Positions 10,619 to 20,921 of a DNA stretch of 64,000 nucleotides are shown here, one piece after another. The translations under genes were made by a program, and so were the position numbers. Each line of letters opens with the position of its first letter. Position 1 is the first letter of the stretch. This DNA comes from Gammaproteobacteria bacterium. GTDB lineage: Bacteria > Pseudomonadota > Gammaproteobacteria > JAKDMP01. The notes below the pieces were generated by a model that worked only from the letters and a program-made list of their open reading frames with translations, did no database searches and had not been told where the DNA came from. The stretch lies in contig JALUYA010000009.1 of assembly GCA_027018875.1 (NCBI GenBank), positions 34,019 through 98,018 of the forward strand, read 5' to 3'.

Positions 10619-11808
10619 GGCTTGACCCCTCCCAGCAAGCCTCGCACATGGGTCAAATCCTTATCTCCCCGTCCTGACAATCCGACCAGGATCACGGTTT
10701 CACGCTTTACCCGCCGTGCCTCTTCCAAGGCCCATGCCAGGGCATGGGCCGACTCCAGCGCCGGAATAATCCCCTCTTCGCGCGACAAGGCCTGAAATGC
10801 GTCCAGGGCGGCGGCATCCTTGACGGGTACATATTCGGCGCGGCCAAGCTCTGCAAGGTAGACATGTTCGGGACCAACGCCCGGATAATCCAGCCCCGCC
10901 GAGATCGAGTACGATTCCAGAATCTGCCCGTCATTATTCTGCATGACATGGGTGCAGGCCCCGTGCAGTATCCCCGGAGAACCCGCCGAAATGGTGGCAC
11001 CGTGGCGCCCCGTCTCGACCCCCTCGCCGCCCGGTTCGGCACCGACGAGACGTACGGATTCATCGTCGATAAAATCGGCAAACAGTCCAATGGCATTCGA
11101 CCCGCCGCCGACACAGGCGACCGCCACGTCGGGCAGCCGCCCTTCGCATTCCAGAATTTGGGCCCGGGCCTCCCGCCCGATGACCCGCTGAAACTCTCTG
11201 ACCAAGGTCGGAAACGGATGCGGCCCGGCGGCGGTTCCCAAAAGGTAGTGTGTGTCGGCATAACTGGATGCCCAGTCGCGCAAGGCTTCGTTGATGGCAT
11301 CTTTCAGCGTGCCGCTGCCGTTTTCGACCGCCACCACTTCGGCACCGAGCAATTCCATGCGGAAAACATTCGGTTGCTGGCGCTCACAGTCACGCACCCC
11401 CATGTACACTCGCACGGGAATTTTCATGAGGGCTCCCGCCAGCGCGGTAGCCACCCCGTGCTGCCCGGCACCGGTTTCGGCAATGATTCGGCGCTTCCCC
11501 ATGCGCTTGGCCAGCAACGCCTGGGCCAGCACCTGGTTGGTCTTGTGGGCCCCGCCATGGAGCAGGTCTTCACGCTTTAGGTAGATCCGCGCCGGGGTCT
11601 GCGCGACCAAGTTGCGGCACCGGGTAAGCGGCGTCGGTCGGCCCGCATAATCCCGCAGCAGCTCGTTCAGCTCGACCTGGAATTGGGTATCGGTACGGGC
11701 CGACTCGAAGGCGGCCTCGAGTTCCACGAGTGGAGGCACCAAAAGTTCCGGCACGTAACGCCCCCCCCAGCACCCAAAACGCCCGGGCTTGGTTTCACTT
11801 GTCTCCAT
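10615..11808 (-). CDS. trpB: Tryptophan synthase beta chain
   Basis: [37 protein letters not shown] (PLP Lys), [22 protein letters not shown]. Confidence 0.98.
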   Translation of the reverse strand: METSETKPGRFGCWGGRYVPELLVPPLVELEAAFESARTDTQFQVELNELLRDYAGRPTPLTRCRNLVAQTPARIYLKREDLLHGGAHKTNQVLAQALLAKRMGKRRIIAETGAGQHGVATALAGALMKIPVRVYMGVRDCERQQPNVFRMELLGAEVVAVENGSGTLKDAINEALRDWASSYADTHYLLGTAAGPHPFPTLVREFQRVIGREARAQILECEGRLPDVAVACVGGGSNAIGLFADFIDDESVRLVGAEPGGEGVETGRHGATISAGSPGILHGACTHVMQNNDGQILESYSISAGLDYPGVGPEHVYLAELGRAEYVPVKDAAALDAFQALSREEGIIPALESAHALAWALEEARRVKRETVILVGLSGRGDKDLTHVRGLLGGVKP

Positions 11809-13180
11809 CGAGTCTCCTGCGGCCCGGTGCGCCGCGCAGTGTTTGCATCAGGGTGAAAAGCCTAGCCTCATCCTTGATCCCAGGACTCGCCTCGACCCCG
11901 GAATTCACATCGATCGCCCACGGCTCCAGGTGCCGGGCCACGAGCACATTCTCCCGGCCGATACCACCGGCCAACACGCACCGCGACAAATCCGTTCCCG
12001 CAAGAGCGGCACCGGCGAACACGAGACCGCTGCCGCCCAATACGCCATCCCGGCCCGTGTCGAGCAACAACCGGTCCGCTCTCCAAGCCTCGGGTTGCGG
12101 CAAGGGAGGCCGGCCCGCAACGGCCTTCCAGATTTCGCATTTCGCCGGTAGCAGTTCACGCAACCGTCCGGCGTATTTGCCATCTTCACGACCGTGGAGC
12201 TGTACCGCCGTAAGCCGCAGCAATGCCGCCGTGGCTGCCACTTCTTCAAGCGCCTGATCGCGAAACACGCCGATCCACTCCAGGGGCGCCGCGGCGCGGA
12301 TTTCGCGGGCCCTGGCGATAGCGATGCGCCGGGGAGAATCCGGGGCAAAGATCAATCCACCCATCACCGCTCCCCGACGCCAGGCCATGGCGGCATCTTC
12401 GGGCCGGGTGAGTCCACAAACCTTGACCCGGCCGAAGATCAGCCGCCGTGCCACATGCCCCGGTCGGCCACCGCGCGAGAGCCCGGTTCCTATCAGGAAT
12501 CCGTCCACCAGCGGCGCCAGCCGGGCGATCTGCTCGCGGGAGGTGATACCCGATTCACTCACTACCCGGCGCTCGGCGGGAATTTGCGGGGCCAACCGTT
12601 CGGTAACGGCCAGATCCAGCGCCAGCGTCTTCAAATTCCGATTATTTATTCCGATGATCGGCGCTTCGATCCGGATTGCCCGCTCAAGCTCCGCCTCGTC
12701 GTGGATCTCGGTCAGGGTATCCATACCCAATTTTTGCGCAACCTCATAACAGGCCCGCCAGCGGGCATCGTCGAGTACCGAGAGCATCAGCAGCACGGCA
12801 TCGGCCCCGTGTGCCCGCGCCTCGAGTACCTCGTCGGGTCCCAGGATGAAATCCTTGCGGAGCACGGGAACCCGGGTCACCCCGCTTACCTGGCGCAGGT
12901 GAGAGATCTCCCCTCCGAAAAACTCGGGTTCGGTCAATACCGAAACGGCGTCGGCAATCTCCTCGTATTGTTCTGCTAATTCGGCCGGATCATAGTGCTC
13001 TATCAATACCCCCGCCGAAGGTGAGGCCGCCTTGCATTCTAGAATAAAGGTGGGCCACGGTCGCTGCAACGCATCCCGAAGTCCCGCGCCTTCCCGCGCG
13101 GCGATGGGCAAGCCCATTGTCCCGGGCGCGACCCCCGGCCGACGACGGCGCTTCGCGGCTAAGATTTGTTCAAGCACCAT
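11795..13180 (-). CDS. trpCF: Bifunctional indole-3-glycerol-phosphate synthase / phosphoribosylanthranilate isomerase
   Basis: N-terminal IGPS ([28 protein letters not shown]) and C-terminal PRAI ([48 protein letters not shown]) in one 461-aa ORF. Confidence 0.96.
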   Translation of the reverse strand: MVLEQILAAKRRRRPGVAPGTMGLPIAAREGAGLRDALQRPWPTFILECKAASPSAGVLIEHYDPAELAEQYEEIADAVSVLTEPEFFGGEISHLRQVSGVTRVPVLRKDFILGPDEVLEARAHGADAVLLMLSVLDDARWRACYEVAQKLGMDTLTEIHDEAELERAIRIEAPIIGINNRNLKTLALDLAVTERLAPQIPAERRVVSESGITSREQIARLAPLVDGFLIGTGLSRGGRPGHVARRLIFGRVKVCGLTRPEDAAMAWRRGAVMGGLIFAPDSPRRIAIARAREIRAAAPLEWIGVFRDQALEEVAATAALLRLTAVQLHGREDGKYAGRLRELLPAKCEIWKAVAGRPPLPQPEAWRADRLLLDTGRDGVLGGSGLVFAGAALAGTDLSRCVLAGGIGRENVLVARHLEPWAIDVNSGVEASPGIKDEARLFTLMQTLRGAPGRRRLDGDK

Positions 13181-14180
13181 GGCTTAGTTTTCGCAGCCGT
13201 TCGAGCCGCTTTGCGGCCTCGCCGTTTGCCAAGGCCGCCAGGGCCATCTCGACCCCCTGGCGCAAGTTCTCGACCCGCTCGGCAATCCACAACAAGGCCC
13301 CGGCATTGAGTGCGATGGCTTCGCGGTAGGCCACAGAGCCCCTGCCTTCGAGCACGGCGGCCAAGGCCGCCGCATTTTCCTCCGGCGCTCCGCCGCGAAG
13401 CACGGCCAATGGGCGTGACGCAAGCCCGGCGCCCTCGGGGGTCAATTTCAGTGTTTCGATTCCTCTCCCGGTAACCCGGGCGGCCAGCGTGGGGCCATGC
13501 AGGGCGATTTCATCGAGCCCGCTGCCGTGGACCACGAGCGCCCGCTCGGTGCCCAGCGCCCGCAGCGCCTCGGCGACCGGGACAACCAGTTCCGGCGCAT
13601 AGACTCCCGCGAGCTGGCAGGGAGGGGCCGCGGGATTGACCAGGGGACCGAGGACATTGAACAAGGTTCTCGTCGCCAGGCTGCGCCGTACCGCCATGGC
13701 ATGGGCGATCCCCGGGTGATAGTCCGGCGCGAACAAAAAGGCGACTCCGGCCTGATCCAGACAGCGTCTGGCCGTAACCGCGTTCGCCCGCACCTCCACT
13801 CCCAGAGCCTCGAGCACATCCGCGGACCCCGAGCGCGAAGACACAGACCGGTTCCCATGTTTGGCTACAGGCAGGCCACAACCGGCGACTACGAAGGCCA
13901 CGGCGCTCGATACATTGAGCGTTCCCAGGCCATCACCACCCGTGCCACAAGAATCCGCGAAAAAATAATCGGGACGGGGAAAGGGCTTGGCTGCGGACCG
14001 CAAGGCCCTGGCCGCGGCGGCGATTTCCTCTGCGCTCTCGCCCTTGATTTTCAGGGCTACCAGCAGAGCGGCGAGGAGAATCGGATCGACTTTCCCCTCG
14101 ATTACACGAGTGAACAGAATCTCAAGATCCTGCGCGGCGAGTTCCTCGCGGCGGTAAAGACGTTCAAGCATCTCGATCAT
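13170..14180 (-). CDS. trpD: Anthranilate phosphoribosyltransferase
   Basis: ADSCGTGGDGLGTLNVSSAVAFVVAGCGLPVAKHGNRSVSSRSGSADVLEALG and FNVLGPLVNPA. Confidence 0.97.
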   Translation of the reverse strand: MIEMLERLYRREELAAQDLEILFTRVIEGKVDPILLAALLVALKIKGESAEEIAAAARALRSAAKPFPRPDYFFADSCGTGGDGLGTLNVSSAVAFVVAGCGLPVAKHGNRSVSSRSGSADVLEALGVEVRANAVTARRCLDQAGVAFLFAPDYHPGIAHAMAVRRSLATRTLFNVLGPLVNPAAPPCQLAGVYAPELVVPVAEALRALGTERALVVHGSGLDEIALHGPTLAARVTGRGIETLKLTPEGAGLASRPLAVLRGGAPEENAAALAAVLEGRGSVAYREAIALNAGALLWIAERVENLRQGVEMALAALANGEAAKRLERLRKLSHGA

Positions 14181-14782
14181 GACGATTCATTCCGCGCCCA
14201 GGCAAACACTTGCCGGATCAGGCGACTGCCATCGCGTGTCAGGATGGATTCGGGATGAAACTGGACCCCGAGCAAGCGCCGCGCAGGATCCTCGATCGCC
14301 ATCGGCACCCGCACTCCCACCTCCTCGATCCAGGCGAGTTCCTCGAATCCCTCGGGGATTCTGCCGATCGCAAGCGAGTGGTATCTACCGGCCACGAAGG
14401 GATCATCCAATCCCCGGAACACGCTCGTCCCATGATGCCGAATTGCTCCCGCCTTGCCGTGCACCAGCCGCGGCGCCCGCTCGACAATTCCACCAAAGGC
14501 GGTGGCAAGGGCCTGGTGCCCCAGGCATACGCCAAATACCGGCTTACGCCCCGCCGCGAGCTTTAGCAGTGGAACCAGTACTCCCGCATCCTCGGGCCGG
14601 CCCGGACCGGGGGAAAGCACCACCAAGTCATGCCCCGACAAGCGCCGCTCCAGGGTTGCCATGTCGGCATCGTTGCGCCAGACCTCGACCGCAGCACCTT
14701 CGCGGCGAAATTCGTCTACCAAACTATAGCTGAAGGAGTCGAAATTATCTAAAAATAAAACTCGGAAGGATTTAACCGACAT
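14177..14782 (-). CDS. trpG: Anthranilate synthase component II (glutamine amidotransferase)
   Basis: LFLDNFDSFSYSLVDEF, VLSPGPGRPEDAG, VFGVCLGHQALA, VQFHPESILT. Start moved to Met at 14782 because the upstream part of the ORF overlaps trpE. Confidence 0.95.
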   Translation of the reverse strand: MSVKSFRVLFLDNFDSFSYSLVDEFRREGAAVEVWRNDADMATLERRLSGHDLVVLSPGPGRPEDAGVLVPLLKLAAGRKPVFGVCLGHQALATAFGGIVERAPRLVHGKAGAIRHHGTSVFRGLDDPFVAGRYHSLAIGRIPEGFEELAWIEEVGVRVPMAIEDPARRLLGVQFHPESILTRDGSRLIRQVFAWARNESS

Positions 14783-16322
14783 GAGTCGTCTCCCTGTCCA
14801 CACCCAATGTCTGTAATACGGCCTGCGCCTTGCGCCGGGTTTCATCGGCTTCCGCCACGGGGTTGGAATCGGCCACGATCCCCGCTCCCGCCTGAATGCG
14901 GGCACTTCCCGAACGCACCAGTGCCGAGCGGATCACGATCGCCGTATCGAGATCCCCTCCCGCCGTCAGGTACCCCACCGCACCCCCGTAGGGACCTCGT
15001 CGGCAGGGCTCATAGCGGCGCAAAAGCTCGGCGGCACGCAATTTCGGCGCCCCGGTCAAGGTACCCATATTGAGCGTAGCCTGGTAGGCGTGCAGCGCAT
15101 CCAACCCCGGCATCAGCTCGCCCGAAACCCGGGAAACCAAGTGCATGACATGCGAATAACGCTCGACCCGCATCAACTCGTCGACCCGCCGACTACCAGG
15201 AATCGCTACCCGAGCGATATCGTTGCGGGCCAGATCGACTAGCATGACATGCTCGGCAATTTCCTTCTCCGACAGCCTCAGTTCCAGTTCCAGCCGGGCA
15301 TCGAGTTCCGCATCAACGCTCGGGCGCCCCTGGCGCCACCCACGCTCCCGGGTACCGGCAATCGGACGAATCTCCACCCGCCGGGCGGCGGCATCCACCT
15401 TGAGCGCGCTTTCCGGCGAGGCTCCGAAAAGTATGCCATGGCGATCTTGCAAGCAAAACATATATGGACTGGGATTCTGGATTCTCAGCCGGGCATAGGC
15501 TCCCACGGGGTCCGCGCAAGCCGCGGTCCAGGCCCGCGCCGGTACAATTTGATAGATATCGCCTTCGTTAATGTGCTGCCTGGCCCGATCGACCAGCCGG
15601 GCATAGGCGGCATCGTCCAGTTCCAGGCAGGCGGTGACCGCCGTGGGTATCTCGCCGGGCCGGTAGGAACCGGCATCATGGCATAACCGCTCGAGCGCGG
15701 CAAGCCGGCGACGGGCCTCCAGCGCCTCGTCCCGCAGTGCCAGCGTATAGAGCGTAGTATGGGCATGACGATGATCGATGCGGACCAGACTGCCGGCAAG
15801 ATGCAGGCTGTAATCCGGGTAGCCCGTCGGGTCGCGGATTGCGCCCGGGAGCGATTCGAAGTCATCGAGCAAGTCATAGGCGAAGCAGCCGAAAACGCAA
15901 ACATTGGCCGCCTCTGCCGCATCATGAATGGGTAAATCGAAAAGCAGTCGCCGCAAGGGATCGAATACGGAGCCCGCCTGTAACCGGGTCGCGTCATTCC
16001 CCACAATGCCGCCACGGGGGTAGTCGAAAACCAGAGTTCCATCTTGCTCCTGTATCACCGGCATATCTACCGCGGCAGCGACTTTCGCCGAGATCTTTGG
16101 ATCGGCATGAGGATGTGCCACCAGCCGCACGCTTCCGTTTCGGGACTCTAGGCTGATCCAGGGATCCACGAAAATCAGGCTTTCCGCGCTTTCTCTTGCA
16201 CCGGAATCGGCGGTTTCGAACAGGGCCGCCACCTCCTGCTGGGCGGCAAGTGCGGCGTAGATCGACAGCGGATCGGGGGCTCCCTCTAAGCGCCGAGACA
16301 ATATACGCAACCCCCCGCTCAC
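14772..16322 (-). CDS. trpE: Anthranilate synthase component I
   Basis: [82 protein letters not shown]. Confidence 0.96.
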   Translation of the reverse strand: MSGGLRILSRRLEGAPDPLSIYAALAAQQEVAALFETADSGARESAESLIFVDPWISLESRNGSVRLVAHPHADPKISAKVAAAVDMPVIQEQDGTLVFDYPRGGIVGNDATRLQAGSVFDPLRRLLFDLPIHDAAEAANVCVFGCFAYDLLDDFESLPGAIRDPTGYPDYSLHLAGSLVRIDHRHAHTTLYTLALRDEALEARRRLAALERLCHDAGSYRPGEIPTAVTACLELDDAAYARLVDRARQHINEGDIYQIVPARAWTAACADPVGAYARLRIQNPSPYMFCLQDRHGILFGASPESALKVDAAARRVEIRPIAGTRERGWRQGRPSVDAELDARLELELRLSEKEIAEHVMLVDLARNDIARVAIPGSRRVDELMRVERYSHVMHLVSRVSGELMPGLDALHAYQATLNMGTLTGAPKLRAAELLRRYEPCRRGPYGGAVGYLTAGGDLDTAIVIRSALVRSGSARIQAGAGIVADSNPVAEADETRRKAQAVLQTLGVDRETTHVG

Positions 16323-17335
16323 GGCCTCCGTCCCGCGGCTGCAATAAAGGGCTTCAGCTCCTGCATCAGTGTGGTAAAGGTGCTCGGATCGAGCGACTGT
16401 CGCCCATCAGACAAAGCCTCGGCCGGGAAAGGATGCACCTCGATCAATAATCCATCGGCTCCGACCGCGACCGCCGCCTTGGAGAGCGGCGCCACCAGCT
16501 CCGCCACCCCGGTTCCATGGGAAGGATCCACCAGAACCGGCAGATGCGTATTGCGCTTGAGCCATGCCACCGTATTGAGATCCAACGTATTGCGAGTCGT
16601 GGTTTCATAGGTGCGAATGCCACGCTCACACAAAATGACCTTTTCATTCCCCTCGGTAAGGATGTACTCGGAGGCCAAGAGCAGTTCCTCGGCGGTGGCC
16701 GCCAAACCCCGCTTCAATAACACGGGCAGGCCACTGCGTCCCACGGCCCGCAGCAGCGCATAGTTCTGCATATTCCGCGCGCCAACCTGCAACACATCGG
16801 CACGGCCGATAAAATGCTTGAGATCGGCCGTATCAAGTACCTCGGTCACCACCGGGAGCCGCCACCGTCTTGAGACATCGGCAAGAAGTTCCAGGGCTTC
16901 CGGCCCGTGTCCCTGAAAACTATAGGGACTGGTACGCGGCTTGTAGGCCCCACCGCGAAGCGCATGCGCGCCGGCGGCCTTCACGGCATCGGCCGCTGCC
17001 GTCAACTGAGCCTCGCTCTCCACCGCGCAAGGCCCGGCGATTACCACGAAGCGTTCGCCACCAACGCTCACCCCATGGCCCAGATCCACCACGCTATCCT
17101 CGGGATGCAGCGATCGGCTTGCCCGCTTATACGGCGCCGGGTCACGGATAACTTCCTCGACCAGTGGATGCTGTTCAAGCGCCATGGTTTCCAGCGCCAA
17201 GGCCGATCCCACCAACGCATAGGCGCGAGTGCCGTTGCCGCCAACGGTAAGTGCCGTGATTCCTCGTTCGCGCAGTTCCTCGATCAATCGCTCACGATCC
17301 GTTTCCGGTACGTTCGCTCGCAATACCAAAAACAT
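16319..17335 (-). CDS. aroF: 3-deoxy-7-phosphoheptulonate synthase (AroF / type I-beta, with N-terminal ferredoxin-like domain)
   Basis: [94 protein letters not shown]. Confidence 0.94.
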   Translation of the reverse strand: MFLVLRANVPETDRERLIEELRERGITALTVGGNGTRAYALVGSALALETMALEQHPLVEEVIRDPAPYKRASRSLHPEDSVVDLGHGVSVGGERFVVIAGPCAVESEAQLTAAADAVKAAGAHALRGGAYKPRTSPYSFQGHGPEALELLADVSRRWRLPVVTEVLDTADLKHFIGRADVLQVGARNMQNYALLRAVGRSGLPVLLKRGLAATAEELLLASEYILTEGNEKVILCERGIRTYETTTRNTLDLNTVAWLKRNTHLPVLVDPSHGTGVAELVAPLSKAAVAVGADGLLIEVHPFPAEALSDGRQSLDPSTFTTLMQELKPFIAAAGRRP

Positions 17336-17356
17336 GCCTCATCCTCCCGACAGCAC

Positions 17357-17384
17357 AAAAAAGGCCCGCGATTCGCGGGCCTTT
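17357..17384 (-). terminator. Intrinsic terminator/attenuator hairpin of the aroF-trp leader
   Basis: On the minus strand: AAAGGCCCGCG-AAT-CGCGGGCCTTTTTT, an 11-bp stem followed by a T run, ending about 20 nt before the aroF ATG. Confidence 0.88.
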
Positions 17385-17421
17385 CCTACAACAAGCGCCG
17401 AAACGCATCATACAGGTAGGG

Positions 17422-17481
17422 TCAACCCGCGGATATGCTCCGGGGCCAATACCAAGCTTGATTTGTGAATACCCTATTCAT
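17422..17481 (-). CDS. trpL: Trp-operon leader peptide MNRVFTNQAWYWPRSISAG*
   Basis: Short minus-strand ORF upstream of the terminator hairpin: ATG AAT AGG GTA TTC ACA AAT CAA GCT TGG TAT TGG CCC CGG AGC ATA TCC GCG GGT TGA. It has two Trp codons flanking a Tyr codon. Not in the supplied ORF track (too short). No strong Shine-Dalgarno was seen. Confidence 0.78.
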   Translation of the reverse strand: MNRVFTNQAWYWPRSISAG

Positions 17482-17907
17482 GACGCAAAAGCTTGCGCCC
17501 CTGCCCGGGCAAAGTCAACCCCCCCTTGCCCATTGTCTTCGGTCCAATTCCAGGAACCTACCGGGCTTATAAGACTGGGCGGCTGTGAGAAAGCCCTTAT
17601 GGCCGGATTTCTCGTTTATTCGTGTTAAGCGGAACATTGGTCACACATTGGAGAAGACTGTTTCCGCCGCCGGAGACGCTATGGGTGTTTTTGGCGCAGG
17701 CGCTAAGTGCGGATCGTTCGTGCCAGCGGGCGGAGAACCAATAGGGGTGACAGATTGAGGCGCGCGCAGTGTTGCTTCGATCTACGCTTTTCAGGGCGGC
17801 TCCCGTGCCGTTACAATCCCGCAGCACGCGAGTTTCTAGTGTGGCATGAAGGGTATTACGAAAAAATCTGATTTTCTCTCTCGTCTCTCGTGAAGATCCG
17901 CCGAGCA

Positions 17908-18560
17908 TCAGCGCAGGGCTCCCGCATAACGCAGGAAAAAGATTGCGAACAGCGCCACGGCGAGCCATTCCAAGAAAAAGATCACCAGCATAGTGGCCGC
18001 CATCACGCCGAGGAACTTCACCCAGGGACGGGTTCCGCGCAGAGCGGCCCGCGCGGCGGCAGTGAGCGGGATAGAGGCGGGTTCTCCGGGTATTTCCACG
18101 ACCTTTCCCGGTGACATCATCGCGGCGATTGGGATATTATCCCGAGTACCACACCGCCGGCTACGAAAAGCACGAAGATTAGGATAGCCAGCAACACCAA
18201 TTGTCCCTGGAGTTTCCAAAATCGCCGGGCATTGAAGGCACGAACGAGACCGGTGTTTACACCGTCGCTGAGGACGAAGCCAAGCCCCGGGCAAAGCGCA
18301 GGGCGAAAAACGAGCATGGCAGCAATCGGCAAGGTAAATGCTTGAATGCCCGGAATCATGACTCGTAGCAACTTCGCTGTAGCCCCACGCGCGTAAAGGG
18401 AAATACCATCAGTGAGAAATACACCAGCCAGACCGCATTGCCTATGGCGTTGCGGAGGAGAATACTGATGCCCCAGGCCCAGCCCCGAGTAGTTCACAGC
18501 GCCTCAAGCGCGGGTCCGAAAATAGTGTATATTTCGGTTTCCTCGAAAGCGGCCATGCAG
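17908..18560 (-). pseudogene. Decayed membrane-protein remnants, DUF5362-like in part
   Basis: Minus-strand coding-like fragments in different frames: MAAFEETEIYTIFGPALEAL* TTRGWAWGISILLRNAIGNAVWLVYFSLMVFPFTRVGLQRS..., then ...RAFNARRFWKLQGQLVLLAILIFVLFVAGGVVLGI, then ...ALRGTRPWVKFLGVMAATMLVIFFLEW...FFLRYAGALR*. An in-frame stop and frame changes break the series. Confidence 0.5.
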
Positions 18561-18924
18561 ATCCTCCCGATTTTTGGGGATTCTACGGCGCACCGAACTG
18601 GGATGAAAGGGTCGGTTTCCCCCGATGATACAAATCCGGGAAACAGGGCCTAGCATGGAATTCTCTCCTTGTGCCCGGCGTTGTGGATTCACAAATTTCT
18701 GGGCCGATTCACGACGCAAAGCTTTGCGTAGCCCTCCCAACGCGGAGCGGTGTCATCAGAGGTCGAAGGAGGTTCGGGGTTGGTTATAAACTCGTGCTAT
18801 CGCTTCAAAGTGGCGGTGTATCGGCGGATGATGCCTTTGCCGCTTTGCGAAGGTTTAAACCAACCCCCTACCCATTGGCATATTTCGCCGTATACTGAAT
18901 ATACACACTTCATTTTCCTAGGTC

Positions 18925-19509
18925 ATGGAACGCCTTCAGATACGGCCACTCCCCCCGCAAACGAGAATTACCCACCCGGCCGCGCACTACCCTCGCATCG
19001 GCCTGGATGATCCCGCCACTACTGTAATGACCGACTTGCACCACGAACGCCCCGTCATCATTCGCCCGCAGGAAACCCTGGCTACGGCGGAAAAGCTCAT
19101 GGTGAATGCCGGTGTTCGCCTGTTGTTGGTCGCAAGAGACGGTGGCGAACTTGCCGGCTTGATCACCTACCGGGATATTATCGGAGAAAAAGCCATGACC
19201 ATCGCGACGGCCACGCGTACCCCACATGATGAACTCGGCGTAGGGGAAGTCATGACGCCGGCGAACGAGATCGAGGCACTGGACCGTTGTGCCGTTGAAC
19301 GCGCCCGCGTGCGCGAATTGATCACCCTCATGCGTGAACGCGGGCGCCAGCACGCATTGGTGATCGAAACCGTCGCCGCTGACGGCTCAGCGCAGGTATG
19401 CGGTACCTTCTCCATAACCCGAATCGGGGCTCAACTGGGGCTCAAGATAGACGCCAGCGGGTCCATACAAAGTTTCGCCGAGATAGAACGGCTAATCGCC
19501 CACAATTAG
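18925..19509 (+). CDS. CBS-domain-pair protein
   Basis: IRPQETLATAEKLMVNAGVRLLLVARDGGELAGLITYRDIIGEKA plus a second VGEVMTPANEIEALDR... repeat. The start codon is uncertain. Confidence 0.85.
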   Translation: MERLQIRPLPPQTRITHPAAHYPRIGLDDPATTVMTDLHHERPVIIRPQETLATAEKLMVNAGVRLLLVARDGGELAGLITYRDIIGEKAMTIATATRTPHDELGVGEVMTPANEIEALDRCAVERARVRELITLMRERGRQHALVIETVAADGSAQVCGTFSITRIGAQLGLKIDASGSIQSFAEIERLIAHN

Positions 19510-20207
19510 GCGCTCGCCCCGATGTTGCGGTCGCCGAAACACCGGGCCATCCATCGCCCCAGCGCCTGCATTTCTTCACCGATCACCTGATGCGCCATCG
19601 GATAAGAGTGCCACTCTATGCGATAACCCGCTGCCACGAAGGCGTCCCGCGTCCGTTTACCCAGCGCATAGGGCACCACCGGGTCACTCAGACCGTGGGC
19701 ACCAAACACCGGCGGCGCCCCTTCTGGAGCGGTATCCAGCCCCGCCACGGCGGCGGGATGAAATGTCGAAAGGGCCACGATACCCGCCAACCCAGCACCA
19801 TGGCGGCGAAGATACTCCAGCGCCAGCGCGCCACCCTGGGAAAACCCCACCACCATCAAACTGGAGCGGGGAATCCCGCGTTCCTGCTCGCGCTGCACCA
19901 ATCCTTCCAGTCGCCGCATAGACTCCTCGACCCCCCGCTCGTCCCAGCCGGTCTCGAAATCGAGATGGGTCAGGTCGAACCAGGCGCGCATCCGCATGCC
20001 TGCGTTAATGCTTACGGGGCGAATGGGGGCATGGGGAAACAGAAACCGCACCTGCAATTCCCGGGGCAATTTAAGCTCGGGAATAATCGGGACAAAATCG
20101 TGCCCATCGGCACCCAGTCCGTGCAGCCAGATGACGGATGCGGCGACCGCCCCCCCGGGAGTCGATTCGAGCACTCCCGGGTCAAGTTCCCGCTCAGGTT
20201 GATCCAT
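19506..20207 (-). CDS. Alpha/beta hydrolase, carboxylesterase/phospholipase family
   Basis: VIWLHGLGADGHDFVPI, VVGFSQGGALAL (GxSxG), GLSDPVVPYALG, WHSYPMAHQV. Start re-placed at MDQPERELD. Confidence 0.92.
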   Translation of the reverse strand: MDQPERELDPGVLESTPGGAVAASVIWLHGLGADGHDFVPIIPELKLPRELQVRFLFPHAPIRPVSINAGMRMRAWFDLTHLDFETGWDERGVEESMRRLEGLVQREQERGIPRSSLMVVGFSQGGALALEYLRRHGAGLAGIVALSTFHPAAVAGLDTAPEGAPPVFGAHGLSDPVVPYALGKRTRDAFVAAGYRIEWHSYPMAHQVIGEEMQALGRWMARCFGDRNIGASA

Positions 20208-20288
20208 GCCTACATTGTAACGGTCCGGAGCCCAGCGCGACATTCCACCATTCTGCTGCTACACTGATTCCTCCTTTGGAGGCCTGCC

Positions 20289-20921
20289 GTGAGTACGATC
20301 CTGGATTTTTTACTCCATCTCGATACCCATTTGGCAAGTTTTACCGCGGCTCATGGCCCCTGGGTATATGCCCTCCTATTCATAGTGATATTTGCTGAAA
20401 CCGGGCTGGTGGTAACCCCGTTTCTTCCGGGGGATACCCTGCTCTTTCTCGCCGGCGCACTCACCGGCTCCGGCCTGCTTTCCGGCCCGTGGACAGCCAC
20501 GGTACTGGCCGTGGCCGCGGTACTGGGAAATCTTTCGAACTATGCAATCGGGCGCGCCATCGGCCCGAGAGTATTTTCCCTGGATAACCGCTGGCTTAAC
20601 CGCCGACACCTGCAGCAGACCCATGCGTTCTTTGAACGCCATGGGGGGAAAACCATCATTCTCGCTCGTTTTCTACCGATCATCCGTACCTTTGCTCCCT
20701 TCGTGGCCGGGGTCGCAGCCATGCCCACCGCCTCATTCACGATCTACACCGTGGTCGGTGCCACGGCCTGGGTCGGGTTGGTTTTTACCGGTGGCATTTT
20801 CTTCGGCAACCTGGCCTTCGTGCGCGATCACCTCACCGAGGTGATCCTCGGCATCGTGATCCTCTCGCTGATACCGGCCGGCATAGCCGGATTTATTCAT
20901 CGCCGCGGCGCACGCGCATGA
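20289..20921 (+). CDS. DedA family membrane protein
   Basis: FAETGLVVTPFLPGDTLLFLAGAL, FFERHGGKTIILARFLPIIRTFAPFVAGVAAM. Confidence 0.95.
   Translation: MSTILDFLLHLDTHLASFTAAHGPWVYALLFIVIFAETGLVVTPFLPGDTLLFLAGALTGSGLLSGPWTATVLAVAAVLGNLSNYAIGRAIGPRVFSLDNRWLNRRHLQQTHAFFERHGGKTIILARFLPIIRTFAPFVAGVAAMPTASFTIYTVVGATAWVGLVFTGGIFFGNLAFVRDHLTEVILGIVILSLIPAGIAGFIHRRGARA

Noticed and set aside
10744-11580. 278-aa plus-strand ORF antisense to trpB
   Set aside because: trpB is unambiguous; this is a shadow frame.
17505-17520. TTGACT as a sigma70 -35 box for the trp leader
   Set aside because: TTGACT (17518-17513) lies upstream of the leader peptide, but no convincing -10 box occurs at proper spacing, so no promoter was called.
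17597-17968. 123-aa ORF upstream of the trp leader
   Set aside because: Composition looks random, and its end overlaps the decayed membrane-protein region; not supported as coding.
19398-20267. 289-aa plus-strand ORF antisense to the alpha/beta hydrolase
   Set aside because: The minus-strand frame carries the GxSxG catalytic motif and conserved flanks; the plus frame is low-complexity shadow coding.
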